Below the pieces are notes generated by a model. The model was not told where the DNA came from and made no database searches. It saw nothing but the letters and a program-made list of their open reading frames with translations. A stretch of 64,000 nt of DNA from an uncultured Nitrospira sp. (GTDB lineage Bacteria > Nitrospirota > Nitrospiria > Nitrospirales > Nitrospiraceae): contig CABVRZ010000005.1 of the NCBI GenBank assembly GCA_902500775.1, forward strand, positions 1 through 64,000, read 5' to 3'. Positions 36,370 through 44,378 of the stretch are shown here, one piece after another. The position numbers and the translations under genes were made by a program. Within the stretch, counting starts at the first letter, position 1, and each line of letters opens with the position of its first letter.

Positions 36370-36555
36370 GGATACTCAAAAAAGCTGCTCAGCAAGCCTG
36401 CGGCGAGAAAAGGGGCGAGGGGGTACATACCAGGCTTCGCTTGAGCCGCTCGCTTTGATCACATGTGAGCGGATAGCTGCGTTGCCTCCAGTGATTCCCT
36501 ATCCGTTGCGTCTCTGAGCGCGGTGGGAACACCGCTGGTGGTTTTTTCAGCATCC
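36370..36555. repeat. MITE-like element with terminal inverted repeats (copy 2, related core)
   Basis: The ends GGATACTCAAAAAA (36370-36383) and TTTTTTCAGCATCC (36542-36555) are imperfect inverted repeats (12 of 14). The inner block 36509-36538 is the reverse complement of the core of the element at 9573-9780, with 24 of 29 positions matching by eye. The element carries no gene, starts two bases after the lpoB-like stop, and separates it from the COG3014-type gene whose TTG start lies 21 bases beyond its end. Confidence 0.65.
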
Positions 36556-36575
36556 TGATAGCCTCGCGGAATCCG

Positions 36576-38063
36576 TTGAAACCATTCCTCTCACGCTTTG
36601 CCCACGGGGGACCTGTGCGGTGGGGCGTTACTACTCCAATCTCATTCGTGCCGTTCCTTGCCGTCCTTGTCGTCTTGACCGGGTGCGGCCCGTCGGCGAA
36701 TCACTACCTCCTCATCGAACAAAGTCTCTTAGCCGGTGATCCTCAACGCGCAGCCACCATCGTCGAACAGACCGAGAGTGAGTATGGGACGAAAGGGCGG
36801 TTGCTGTATGAGATGGATCGTGGCCTGGTCTTGCAGTTGGCTGGCCGCTACCAGCAAAGCAGTGCGGTGTTCGAGAAGGCCCAGGAGGAGGTGGAGCGGC
36901 TCTATACCCGGAGCATCCGTTCAGAAACAGCTGCCTTTCTCACCAATGACAATGCCTTGCCCTATGAAGGGGACGCCTACGAGCATGTGATGATCAACGT
37001 GGTCAACGCGTTGAACTATGCGGCTCAAGGACAACTGCAAGAAGCACTGGTAGAAGCACGCCGCATCGACCACCGATTGAATGTACTCGGCGACAAGGTC
37101 AAAGATACGAGCAAATACCGGACTGACGGGTTTGCGCGGTATCTCACTGGGATCTTGTACGAAGCGACCGGGGATCTCAATAACGCGTTCATCGCCTACC
37201 GCAACGCCTACGATGCGTATGGGGCCATGCGGGGATGGTTGAAAATGTCCTCCCCACCGTCTCTGCGCGCGGATCTCTTGCGAACAACGGAGGGGCTCGG
37301 CCTGTCGACGGAATTTGCCGAGTATCGTCAGGCATTTCCTGATGTCACGTGGCAATCGCGGTCGGTCCAAGAAGAACTCGCCCAAGTCGTGATGATCAGC
37401 TATAATGGCCGCGCTCCACGAAAAGTGGACATGTTCATAGACTTACCTATTAGTCTTGATGCAGCACAGTTAGTTTTGCTAAATAGAGGAATTTATCGGT
37501 CCCCATATCCGCGAGACCGAGTCACGGATAGCGTGCTCTACGGACTCAGTAGGCGAGTGGTCCGTATCGCGCTTCCGCAATTGATTCCGCAAAAGACTCG
37601 GGTTGCCTTTGAGAACATGACGCTCACTGATTCGGCCGGTTCTTCAGTCACCGTACGTTCGGAGCCCGTGCAAAATATTACGGCCCTTGCTGAAAAGAGT
37701 CTTGCCGAACGATTGCCGGCGATCACCACGAAAGCGCTGGCGCGTGCCGCCACAAAGTTTGGAATAGCAGAAGGTGCGACAATCGGCGCTCAACATGCAG
37801 CTGGAAGAGATGCGGCCCCGTGGGTTGGACTGGTCGTTGGGGTATTGGCCAAGGGGTTAGCAGTCGCGTCCGAAGAGGCAGACAAGCGAAGTTGGCAGAC
37901 CCTACCGGACGAGATCCACATCGCGCGGGCCTGGGTGCCACCAGGCCAGTACCAGGTTACTGTTCGTCCGTCAGGACAAGGGATATCGATGACAAAGGAT
38001 GGACAATCTGTCTCGTTGAGCGCCGGTCAGACTCTCTTCCTACTCCAGCGGGTGATGCAGTGA
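36576..38063 (+). CDS. COG3014-type lipoprotein
   Basis: A 495-residue lipoprotein with lipobox LTGC after a rather long N-terminus; the TTG start at 36576 is tentative. The body has TPR-like helical repeats (for example YQQSSAVFEKAQEEVERL and NNAFIAYRNAYDAYGA), a beta-rich middle, a Gly/Ala-rich helix (WVGLVVGVLAKGLA) that may insert in or lie on the membrane, and a C-terminal beta domain. Its presence between LpoB-like and LPP20-like genes matches a conserved lipoprotein group of unknown exact role. Its stop overlaps the next start (GTGA). Confidence 0.8.
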   Translation: MKPFLSRFAHGGPVRWGVTTPISFVPFLAVLVVLTGCGPSANHYLLIEQSLLAGDPQRAATIVEQTESEYGTKGRLLYEMDRGLVLQLAGRYQQSSAVFEKAQEEVERLYTRSIRSETAAFLTNDNALPYEGDAYEHVMINVVNALNYAAQGQLQEALVEARRIDHRLNVLGDKVKDTSKYRTDGFARYLTGILYEATGDLNNAFIAYRNAYDAYGAMRGWLKMSSPPSLRADLLRTTEGLGLSTEFAEYRQAFPDVTWQSRSVQEELAQVVMISYNGRAPRKVDMFIDLPISLDAAQLVLLNRGIYRSPYPRDRVTDSVLYGLSRRVVRIALPQLIPQKTRVAFENMTLTDSAGSSVTVRSEPVQNITALAEKSLAERLPAITTKALARAATKFGIAEGATIGAQHAAGRDAAPWVGLVVGVLAKGLAVASEEADKRSWQTLPDEIHIARAWVPPGQYQVTVRPSGQGISMTKDGQSVSLSAGQTLFLLQRVMQ

Positions 38064-39199
38064 GGCGCAGTCGCGGACGGGCATTTGATAAAAGCCTGAG
38101 GGGCGTTCTGTGTCTTTTTTGTTGTGTGATCGGTGTGGGTGGGTGTGCGTGGTGGGGAGGAGCAGACAAACCGGAGTGGGTCGACGGGCGGGCGTCACAC
38201 TATCCACCGTCCCAGTATCTGACTGGCGTGGGCCAAGGCGAGAACCGTGGCACGGCTGAGAATCAAGCCTATGCCGCAGTTGCGCGTATTTTCAAAGCAG
38301 AAGTTGCAGCCCAGGCCAAAGACTGGGAGGCCTACCTTGTCACGGAGCATCAAGAAGTTGCCAGGACTGAGCGTCGGCTGACGATTGATCATGTGACGAA
38401 GGTCTCGACGGACAAGGTGCTTGAAAATGTGAGTATCGGCGACGCGTGGTATGACACTCGGACGGGAGTTCATCATGCGTTGGCGGTTGTGAATCGTTCT
38501 CAGGCTGAGACGTCGGTAATGGACAAGGTGTTGCGGTTGGATCGCGAGGTCGAGACCGATGTGGTGGAGGCCAGGCAGACGACCGATAGCCTTGCAAAGG
38601 TGCGCGCATTCCGACGGGCTGGTCGGAATCTGGTTCTACGGGAGGCCTACAACACTGATTTGCGCGTGATTCGCTCCAGTGGACAGGGAATTCCTTCTGC
38701 CTATCGAGTCGGACAGTTGTCTGACGAGCTCGCGCAGTTTCTCTCCTCGAATTTGGGTGTGGCCCTGCAGATCTCTGGAGACCATGCCGAGCCGATTCAA
38801 CGTGCACTGGCTCAGGGACTGGTTCGTGAAGGACTGCACGTGGCAGCTGAGTCGGGAGGCGCAGATGCGGAGTCATCGGAGGTATTGGTTCGAGCCATGG
38901 TCCGTCTGCTTCCGATCGAGGTGCAGGATCCAAATTTCAAATATGTTCGATGGTGCAGCGATTTGGAGATCGTGGAGCTGGCCACTCAGCGGGTTGTCGG
39001 AGCCGTTGCACGTGGCGGAAAAGAAGGACATCTGACTGAGCGTGAGGCAACGGCGAAGGTTCTTCGAGTGATCCAACAAGAGTTTTCATCGGATGTGGCA
39101 CAAGCGATCGCAGCACATATTTTTGGTGAGGCCACATTGCCGGCAGCCGTTGCGATGCCGGCTGGTTGTCCACGGGAAGCGTCTGCAGGGAAGCGGTAA
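38060..39199 (+). CDS. LPP20-like lipoprotein
   Basis: Starts at GTG 38060, overlapping the previous stop, although the frame is open further up. The 379-residue product has a basic N-terminus, a hydrophobic segment and lipobox VGGC. The mature part opens KPEWVDGRASHYPPSQYLTGVGQG, the LPP20 signature, like the gene at 35147, and then contains a second domain with a single disulfide-capable pair of cysteines near the end. It closes the lipoprotein cassette and is probably an envelope protein acting with the LpoB-like protein. Confidence 0.82.
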   Translation: MRRSRGRAFDKSLRGVLCLFCCVIGVGGCAWWGGADKPEWVDGRASHYPPSQYLTGVGQGENRGTAENQAYAAVARIFKAEVAAQAKDWEAYLVTEHQEVARTERRLTIDHVTKVSTDKVLENVSIGDAWYDTRTGVHHALAVVNRSQAETSVMDKVLRLDREVETDVVEARQTTDSLAKVRAFRRAGRNLVLREAYNTDLRVIRSSGQGIPSAYRVGQLSDELAQFLSSNLGVALQISGDHAEPIQRALAQGLVREGLHVAAESGGADAESSEVLVRAMVRLLPIEVQDPNFKYVRWCSDLEIVELATQRVVGAVARGGKEGHLTEREATAKVLRVIQQEFSSDVAQAIAAHIFGEATLPAAVAMPAGCPREASAGKR

Positions 39200-39229
39200 A
39201 CCAACACTCATCATGAGGAGGCGTGCATC

Positions 39230-39499
39230 GTGAAGAAAACAGACGAACTATCCGTCAGTCGGGCTCCACGCAGCAGGGGTCGAGGGTTGACCAAGGCTGG
39301 GCAAAAGGTTTCCAGCCGACTGGCCAAACGGCGATTGAATGAGCGTCTGAAAGGGGACACGGCGGCGTTTAATAGTGGAAACCTTGCTGATACCTTGCGC
39401 AAAGAAGGGTATGAAGAAGCTCCGCTCGACGAACTACAAGATCGATTGTCGAAGCTTCAAGGGCCGCTTGCCGACATCATTCTGAAAGGAAGGGGGTAA
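39230..39499 (+). CDS. Putative antitoxin partner of PIN-domain protein
   Basis: An 89-residue basic protein starting at GTG 39230 after TGAGGAGG. The N-terminal half is strongly basic (RAPRSRGRGLTKAGQK) and the C-terminal half is helical and acidic. It ends four bases before the PIN gene, the usual layout of a VapBC-type module. It does not show the AbrB, RHH or Phd signatures that most VapB antitoxins have, so the DNA-binding fold is unclear. Confidence 0.6.
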   Translation: MKKTDELSVSRAPRSRGRGLTKAGQKVSSRLAKRRLNERLKGDTAAFNSGNLADTLRKEGYEEAPLDELQDRLSKLQGPLADIILKGRG

Positions 39500-39503
39500 C
39501 CGA

Positions 39504-39947
39504 ATGCCGTATTACTACTTCGACTCGACTGCGCTGGTAAAACGCTACAGCATGGAACGGGGGACCCGCATCGTCAATAAGTTGATGGTGAAGCGTGGCA
39601 GGGTCGCCGTTGTTCCGACCTGGACGGTGACGGACTTCTACTCCATTCTCTGCGCTCGTGCTCAGGAAGGGCAGATCACACGGGACGATTGTTACTCCGT
39701 GCTGTATAAGTTTGAAATCGAATCTAAACAGGGGCTGTATCAGTTCATCGCGCCTCGGATGGAGACCTACTTAACCACGAAAGAGTTGGTCTTGGAATAT
39801 CCGTTTCTTCGCTCACCCCAGGTGATGCATCTGGCCCTGGCGTTGGAACTGAAGCCGTTGCGCTTGACGGTTGTCAGTACCGATACGCAACTGTTGGCAG
39901 CGTCGAAGTCCGCCGGGCTCCATATTATCAACCCGGCTGAAGATTAA
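39504..39947 (+). CDS. PIN-domain ribonuclease (VapC-like toxin)
   Basis: A 147-residue PIN domain. The first strand YYYFDSTALVKRY carries the conserved acidic residue (Asp7), and the C-terminal VVSTDTQLLAASKSAGL carries the distal Asp and the usual final helix-strand. A strong AAGGAAGGGGG ribosome site lies before the ATG. It is paired with the small basic protein upstream and is likely a type II toxin that cuts RNA. Its acidic residues in the middle segment are harder to place than in classic VapC. Confidence 0.82.
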   Translation: MPYYYFDSTALVKRYSMERGTRIVNKLMVKRGRVAVVPTWTVTDFYSILCARAQEGQITRDDCYSVLYKFEIESKQGLYQFIAPRMETYLTTKELVLEYPFLRSPQVMHLALALELKPLRLTVVSTDTQLLAASKSAGLHIINPAED

Positions 39948-39973
39948 CCCTTTCGAAGTCGTCCCGCGGAACG

Positions 39974-40849
39974 TTAGGTGACTCTGATGTTGACCGTCTG
40001 TTCGCGGGCGGCTTCCTGGGTGGTGTGACGGAGGAGGTCTAGAACGACCTGATTCCAGCCAGCAGGACCACGACCAGACGCTCGGATGAGGTTTGGCAGA
40101 TTGATATCCGGATCATATGAGCCGTCAGGTCGTTGCACCAACACCGGGTGATCGACGGTGAGGAGGAGCGGTAGGTCGTTCAGGCTATCGCCAATGCCGA
40201 TCGTTTCGATCTCTTCTGGTGGGTCCTGTAACTGCCCCTGTCGTCGATAGCAGCGAAGCAGGATTTCTGCCGCCCGCCCTTTGTCGTTATTGCCAGTGAG
40301 GTGAAAGAATCGCCCTCCTCTGGTCCAGTTTAGGCCTCGCGTGACGATCTGCCGACAAATCTCCTCAATCAACTTCGGCGGACCGTTGACTAAGAAGGGT
40401 TCATCAAACTCTCGAAGTTTGGCCCGTAGCGCGTCCTCTCGCAATAGCCCCGTCGTCGCCATAATCTCCTCGATGGACAAGTCACCGAATCCTCGCAGTG
40501 GAGTCCCGACGGCTTCCTCGATTTGCCGGAGGACATCGCGGAGCAGCGCATAGGGAGTGCCGAGCTCAATGACATGATACGAGGAGCGTCGACGTGATCG
40601 CTCAGGCGAGAAGCTAAAGGTGTCAAGCGGAACATACACGGCTGCGCCATTCTCGACGATGAACGGATAGCGGTGGTCAAGGCGTTCCCGTAGTGGGTCG
40701 AATTCTGCACGGGTCTTTCCGGAGACGAGAATGATGGGAATATGTTCAGCACGAAGCGCGTTCAACGCCGGTCGCGCGTCATCGAAGGAATAGGTCTCGC
40801 TGTCCAAAAGACAGCCGTCTAAGTCTGTAAGGAGGAGGTAGCGTGGCAT
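39974..40849 (-). CDS. Glucosyl-/mannosyl-3-phosphoglycerate phosphatase (HAD family)
   Basis: A 291-residue HAD IIB hydrolase of the MpgP type. The nucleophile motif is LLLTDLDGCLLD (Asp9, Asp11), motif II is VSGKTRAEF, and the late acidic motif is IGIGDSLNDLPLL. It would remove phosphate from glucosyl-3-phosphoglycerate to give glucosylglycerate. The start at 40849, seven bases after the channel gene stop, is preferred over 40879, which would overlap that gene. The GpgS-like synthase and a second glycosyltransferase upstream make the role in this pathway likely. Confidence 0.85.
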   Translation of the reverse strand: MPRYLLLTDLDGCLLDSETYSFDDARPALNALRAEHIPIILVSGKTRAEFDPLRERLDHRYPFIVENGAAVYVPLDTFSFSPERSRRRSSYHVIELGTPYALLRDVLRQIEEAVGTPLRGFGDLSIEEIMATTGLLREDALRAKLREFDEPFLVNGPPKLIEEICRQIVTRGLNWTRGGRFFHLTGNNDKGRAAEILLRCYRRQGQLQDPPEEIETIGIGDSLNDLPLLLTVDHPVLVQRPDGSYDPDINLPNLIRASGRGPAGWNQVVLDLLRHTTQEAAREQTVNIRVT

Positions 40850-40856
40850 AGTCTCG

Positions 40857-41564
40857 TTAGAGATGTCGTAAGTCCTCATTCACCTGTGAACGGGAGTGGC
40901 CGATCAGCCGTCGTTCTAAGAACTCTTTTGCGAGATCCTTCCCACCCAACCCCAGAGCAAGCGCCGCGGCGAGGACCAGGCCTCCCCAGGTAATCCCGAA
41001 TCCGACCACGACAATATGTTGGGCGATCCCGAGCTGTTCGAGTGTCATCGCAACCGTCAGGAGTTGAATGCCCCAGCGTGTGCCGGCGGCAATCCAGCGG
41101 GCCGGCGGCAACCCCGCATTAACGGCGGCAATCAGAACGGCCTGAGAAACGAAATTGGAGACAAGATAGCCGATGATACCGATGACCGCAGCCGTGACCA
41201 AGTGCGGAATATAGGACAACAGTGAGTGGGCGGCTTCGTTAATCGGAGCCACGTTAAGCGCGCCCAGCGAGGCCGTGGTGGAGAAAATGACGATCAGCCA
41301 GTAGGTGATTCGTCCGATGATATAGGATGGGTCGGATTTAATGCCTCCCCTGAGGAGGGCGGCTGCGATGCCGATCCGGTCACACAGTCGATCCAGGCCG
41401 ATCATCCGAAGGAGGCGCTCCGTAAAATGTCCGGTTCCCCAGGCCATGACCAGCCCGACCAGGAGGAGGATCATCATGGCGAGGATGTTTGGGAGGATAG
41501 CGAGGACATGTTCGCCGAGCGCAGCAACGGGTCCGAGTAATGTCTGTCCCCAGGTTGACGTCAT
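40857..41564 (-). CDS. MscS-like membrane protein (TM-helix repeat type)
   Basis: A 235-residue integral membrane protein with about five hydrophobic helices and a Gly-rich pore-like segment near its end (VLAAALALGLGGKDLAKEFLERRL), as found in CmpX-type relatives of mechanosensitive channels. It lacks the large beta domain of MscS. Its start overlaps the glycosyltransferase stop by 4 bases, and the phosphatase follows. In a compatible-solute operon, a channel that releases solute under osmotic downshock is a sensible, but inferred, role. Confidence 0.82.
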   Translation of the reverse strand: MTSTWGQTLLGPVAALGEHVLAILPNILAMMILLLVGLVMAWGTGHFTERLLRMIGLDRLCDRIGIAAALLRGGIKSDPSYIIGRITYWLIVIFSTTASLGALNVAPINEAAHSLLSYIPHLVTAAVIGIIGYLVSNFVSQAVLIAAVNAGLPPARWIAAGTRWGIQLLTVAMTLEQLGIAQHIVVVGFGITWGGLVLAAALALGLGGKDLAKEFLERRLIGHSRSQVNEDLRHL

Positions 41565-42886
41565 GGCTGGCTCCTTTCAGGCCTCGTGGGGGCCGTACTG
41601 ACGACGTCCCCCACGTCATGAGACTGAGGCCAACGAGTCGCAAGATAGGCTTTCTCTTTTTCAAATGTTCGGCAGAGGGCTTCGATCAAGTGTTCGGCTT
41701 CCGCTGTCGTCAGCCCCTGACTATCTAGCACGAATGAGGCAGTCTTTCCCAAGTAGAGCGGGGTTAATGCTTTCAGAAGATGCTCTTGAGGGAGCACATT
41801 CCGATGATGTGCCAGCGCGGCGTCATAAATGATGTGCGCCCACAAGGAATCGGGGATGCGAAAATCTCGCGCAGGAACCTCCCGCAGACGGGACAGCTGG
41901 TCGAGGACTTCTTCGGAGAGTATTCGTGCCCAGATGTCATGCAGATCAGTCAGGCCGAGATGAAACATGTCCACCATTCGCTCGACGTTGACATTCACCG
42001 GCTCAACGCCCACCTCGTACTGAAAGCCAAAGAGCGGCACCTTTCGCGATTCAGTCACTGACAACCAGGTTGGGGCATGGGCTTCCATCAACGCGAACAA
42101 GGCGCCCACGACCTGTCGCAACATGGACGAGAGATCGGCGGCAGGGTCCTTTGGGTCATGAATCTTGGCGCCAAGAAAACTCTGGCAGACCTTGGCGCCG
42201 TTCGTAATGGCTTCAGTCGTCATCCAAATGTCGATACCGAACCGCGCCACATCGGATTCCCACACGTGCTTTTCCAGGTAGTGCTGCGCCAGCTCGCCGG
42301 TAAATCCAAAATCTCCTCCGATCGGCTGACGAACTTCTTGACCGTACAGGGCGCGGGTCAAGGGATAGGCAATGCTGTTGGTGATGGTACCGTCGTATTT
42401 GTGACGTCGATAATACGGTGCCACATAGTCGTACCCTTCCTTGATGATGGGACGAAGCAGCAGTTCCATCCATTCAGGCGTGATACTCCGCACGTCCGAA
42501 TCAACCACGGCACAGGCTTTCACTTTCAGTCGTCGGGCAATCTCAAAGATGGTGCGAAATGCGCTCCCCTTACCTGGGATGCCATGATAGGGCGTCACGA
42601 TCCGGTGGAGGGTGCTTTGTCGATCGCTGATAAAGAGCGGTTCGAGGTCAACCATGGTATGGGCCACAATGGCCGGTGTTTCGTCGGTGGAGCCGCCGTC
42701 TGAGTTGACCAGGACGGCGCGAGACCCATGGAAATACTTGGCGAGGCCTGCGCCGACTGCACGCACAACATGCCCGATCGTCTTCGCATTGTTGAAGCTG
42801 GGGATGCCGACCAGAATATCGGCATGGTGGACGGCATCCAACAGATCTTCGGTTTCAGCAGTGAGCGGGATCAGGCCGTTATTCAT
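41561..42886 (-). CDS. Glycosyltransferase of the GT2/GT81 type
   Basis: A 441-residue cytosolic glycosyltransferase. The N-terminal Rossmann-like domain has VGIPSFNNAKTIGHVV, VNSDGGSTD and the metal-binding VVDSDVRS; a long helical C-terminal region follows. It overlaps the GpgS-like gene by 4 bases and the channel gene by 4 bases. It may add a second sugar to glucosylglycerate, as in mannosylglucosylglycerate pathways, or act as an alternative synthase. The exact donor and acceptor are not evident. Confidence 0.82.
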   Translation of the reverse strand: MNNGLIPLTAETEDLLDAVHHADILVGIPSFNNAKTIGHVVRAVGAGLAKYFHGSRAVLVNSDGGSTDETPAIVAHTMVDLEPLFISDRQSTLHRIVTPYHGIPGKGSAFRTIFEIARRLKVKACAVVDSDVRSITPEWMELLLRPIIKEGYDYVAPYYRRHKYDGTITNSIAYPLTRALYGQEVRQPIGGDFGFTGELAQHYLEKHVWESDVARFGIDIWMTTEAITNGAKVCQSFLGAKIHDPKDPAADLSSMLRQVVGALFALMEAHAPTWLSVTESRKVPLFGFQYEVGVEPVNVNVERMVDMFHLGLTDLHDIWARILSEEVLDQLSRLREVPARDFRIPDSLWAHIIYDAALAHHRNVLPQEHLLKALTPLYLGKTASFVLDSQGLTTAEAEHLIEALCRTFEKEKAYLATRWPQSHDVGDVVSTAPTRPERSQP

Positions 42887-44130
42887 GATAAGACAGGTTG
42901 TCGTGTTTCTGCTGCAGGATCCCAGGCATGATCTTGCTCGACCGCGTCCATGAGCCGATGAAAAATATCGGGGACGGCATGGGCCACGCGACTCCAGTTC
43001 GAGATCATGGGGACACCTAAGGGGTCTTCAAGAAAACTATCGGTTGCGAGCGTCATGCCTCGCAGAAACACCTCAACCGCGCGTCGCTCCTCGTGGCGGT
43101 CAAAGCGCAGACTGTTGATCGCGGCGTCATTTTCGTAGCGACTAATGGCTTCCTGCGCAGCCTGCAGATACGTCGCGCGCAAGGTCTTGAGCGTGCTTTC
43201 TGAGAGGACCAAGCCTTCACTCGCCAGGTTGCGGAACAGTGACTTGGTGATGTCCACGCACATTTTTAGCAAACCAGCGTCTGGATTATGCGTCGACAGT
43301 ATCTGATGTTTGTGCTCATAGGCATCGGCAATATCGGCTTGGCAGATACGACGAAGCGCGCAATTCCGGTAGACCTCGGCCAACATGCCGACCTCGAGCC
43401 CCCAATCGCCGGGAATTCGATTGATCCAGGCCAGATCACGTACCATCGCAAACTCGCCGGCCAACGGATATCGAAAACTGTCTAGAAACGAGAGGAGCGG
43501 ATGCGGCCCAACCAGCATTTGCAGACTGCGAATGAGCGGCGTGATGAAGAGACGTGTGACACGCCCATGCATGCGGTCCGTGACTCGGCTGTAGTACCCT
43601 TTGCAGAATTCGTACGCGAGGTTCGGATTGGCGATGGGATAACAGAGACGCGCAAGATATTGGCGATCGTAGCTCACAATATCGCAGTCATGGAGCGCAA
43701 TGACCTGGCTCTGGCCTCTGGCCAGGACATAGCCATAGGCCGTCCAACACCCGCGCCCTTTGCCCTGGTGTCCAATGTCGATCTCATGGGAGACCAACAC
43801 ATTCAGGATGGCCTGGATACGAGCGCCGTCGTTCCAGATGACGCGGACCCGCTGAGGGAGCTGAGAAAAGAACTGCTTGGCGAGCCTGAATTCCAAGGCG
43901 GAGGCGTGATCCAACGAGATGACAATTTCATTGATGTAGCGAACGTCACTCAAGATCTCCACGATGCGTTTGAGGGCCGGGCGCTCCAGCTCTGCATAGA
44001 GGGATGGAAGGACCAGCGCGATCGGAGTCGTTTTCGCGTACCGCTCCAGTTCCTGTTCGAGCTGCTCGGTATTGGGTTGACCAAGCCGGTGCAGGACGGT
44101 GACTACGCCATTTTGATAAAAATCCGACAC
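42883..44130 (-). CDS. Glucosyl-3-phosphoglycerate synthase (GpgS-like, GT81)
   Basis: A 415-residue glycosyltransferase that resembles bacterial GpgS: GKGRGCWTAYGYVLARG near residue 145, HDCDIVSYDRQYL with the metal-binding Asp pair, and GDWGLEVGMLAEVYRN. It would join NDP-glucose to 3-phosphoglycerate, the first step to glucosylglycerate, a compatible solute. The operon continues with a second transferase, a channel and the phosphatase. The 248-base gap upstream probably contains the operon promoter. Confidence 0.82.
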   Translation of the reverse strand: MSDFYQNGVVTVLHRLGQPNTEQLEQELERYAKTTPIALVLPSLYAELERPALKRIVEILSDVRYINEIVISLDHASALEFRLAKQFFSQLPQRVRVIWNDGARIQAILNVLVSHEIDIGHQGKGRGCWTAYGYVLARGQSQVIALHDCDIVSYDRQYLARLCYPIANPNLAYEFCKGYYSRVTDRMHGRVTRLFITPLIRSLQMLVGPHPLLSFLDSFRYPLAGEFAMVRDLAWINRIPGDWGLEVGMLAEVYRNCALRRICQADIADAYEHKHQILSTHNPDAGLLKMCVDITKSLFRNLASEGLVLSESTLKTLRATYLQAAQEAISRYENDAAINSLRFDRHEERRAVEVFLRGMTLATDSFLEDPLGVPMISNWSRVAHAVPDIFHRLMDAVEQDHAWDPAAETRQPVLS

Positions 44131-44378
44131 GGTCTCCTCTCGGCCAGTCTCTGAGTATTGCTGAAAGCTGACCCTGCGTAAAAACGGTGTGGCAAGGACA
44201 AGGACATTCTGCCCAGTCGACTCTTAATAAAACAACTGAAAAGGGTGCAGGGGGCGTGCCACCGCTGATTTTAATGAAAGGATGAGTCGTATGAGGAGTT
44301 TGGAGAAAAATCTTGTGGTGGTGCGTCCCACAAGCGATCAGAGCTGTAGGGAAAAGCAGGCAGGTTGGATGGTTTTCC

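Noticed and set aside
37820-38059. 80-codon upstream extension of the second LPP20-like gene
   Set aside because: It overlaps the COG3014-type gene in another phase; a GTG at 38060 overlapping the preceding stop and giving a lipobox is the better start.
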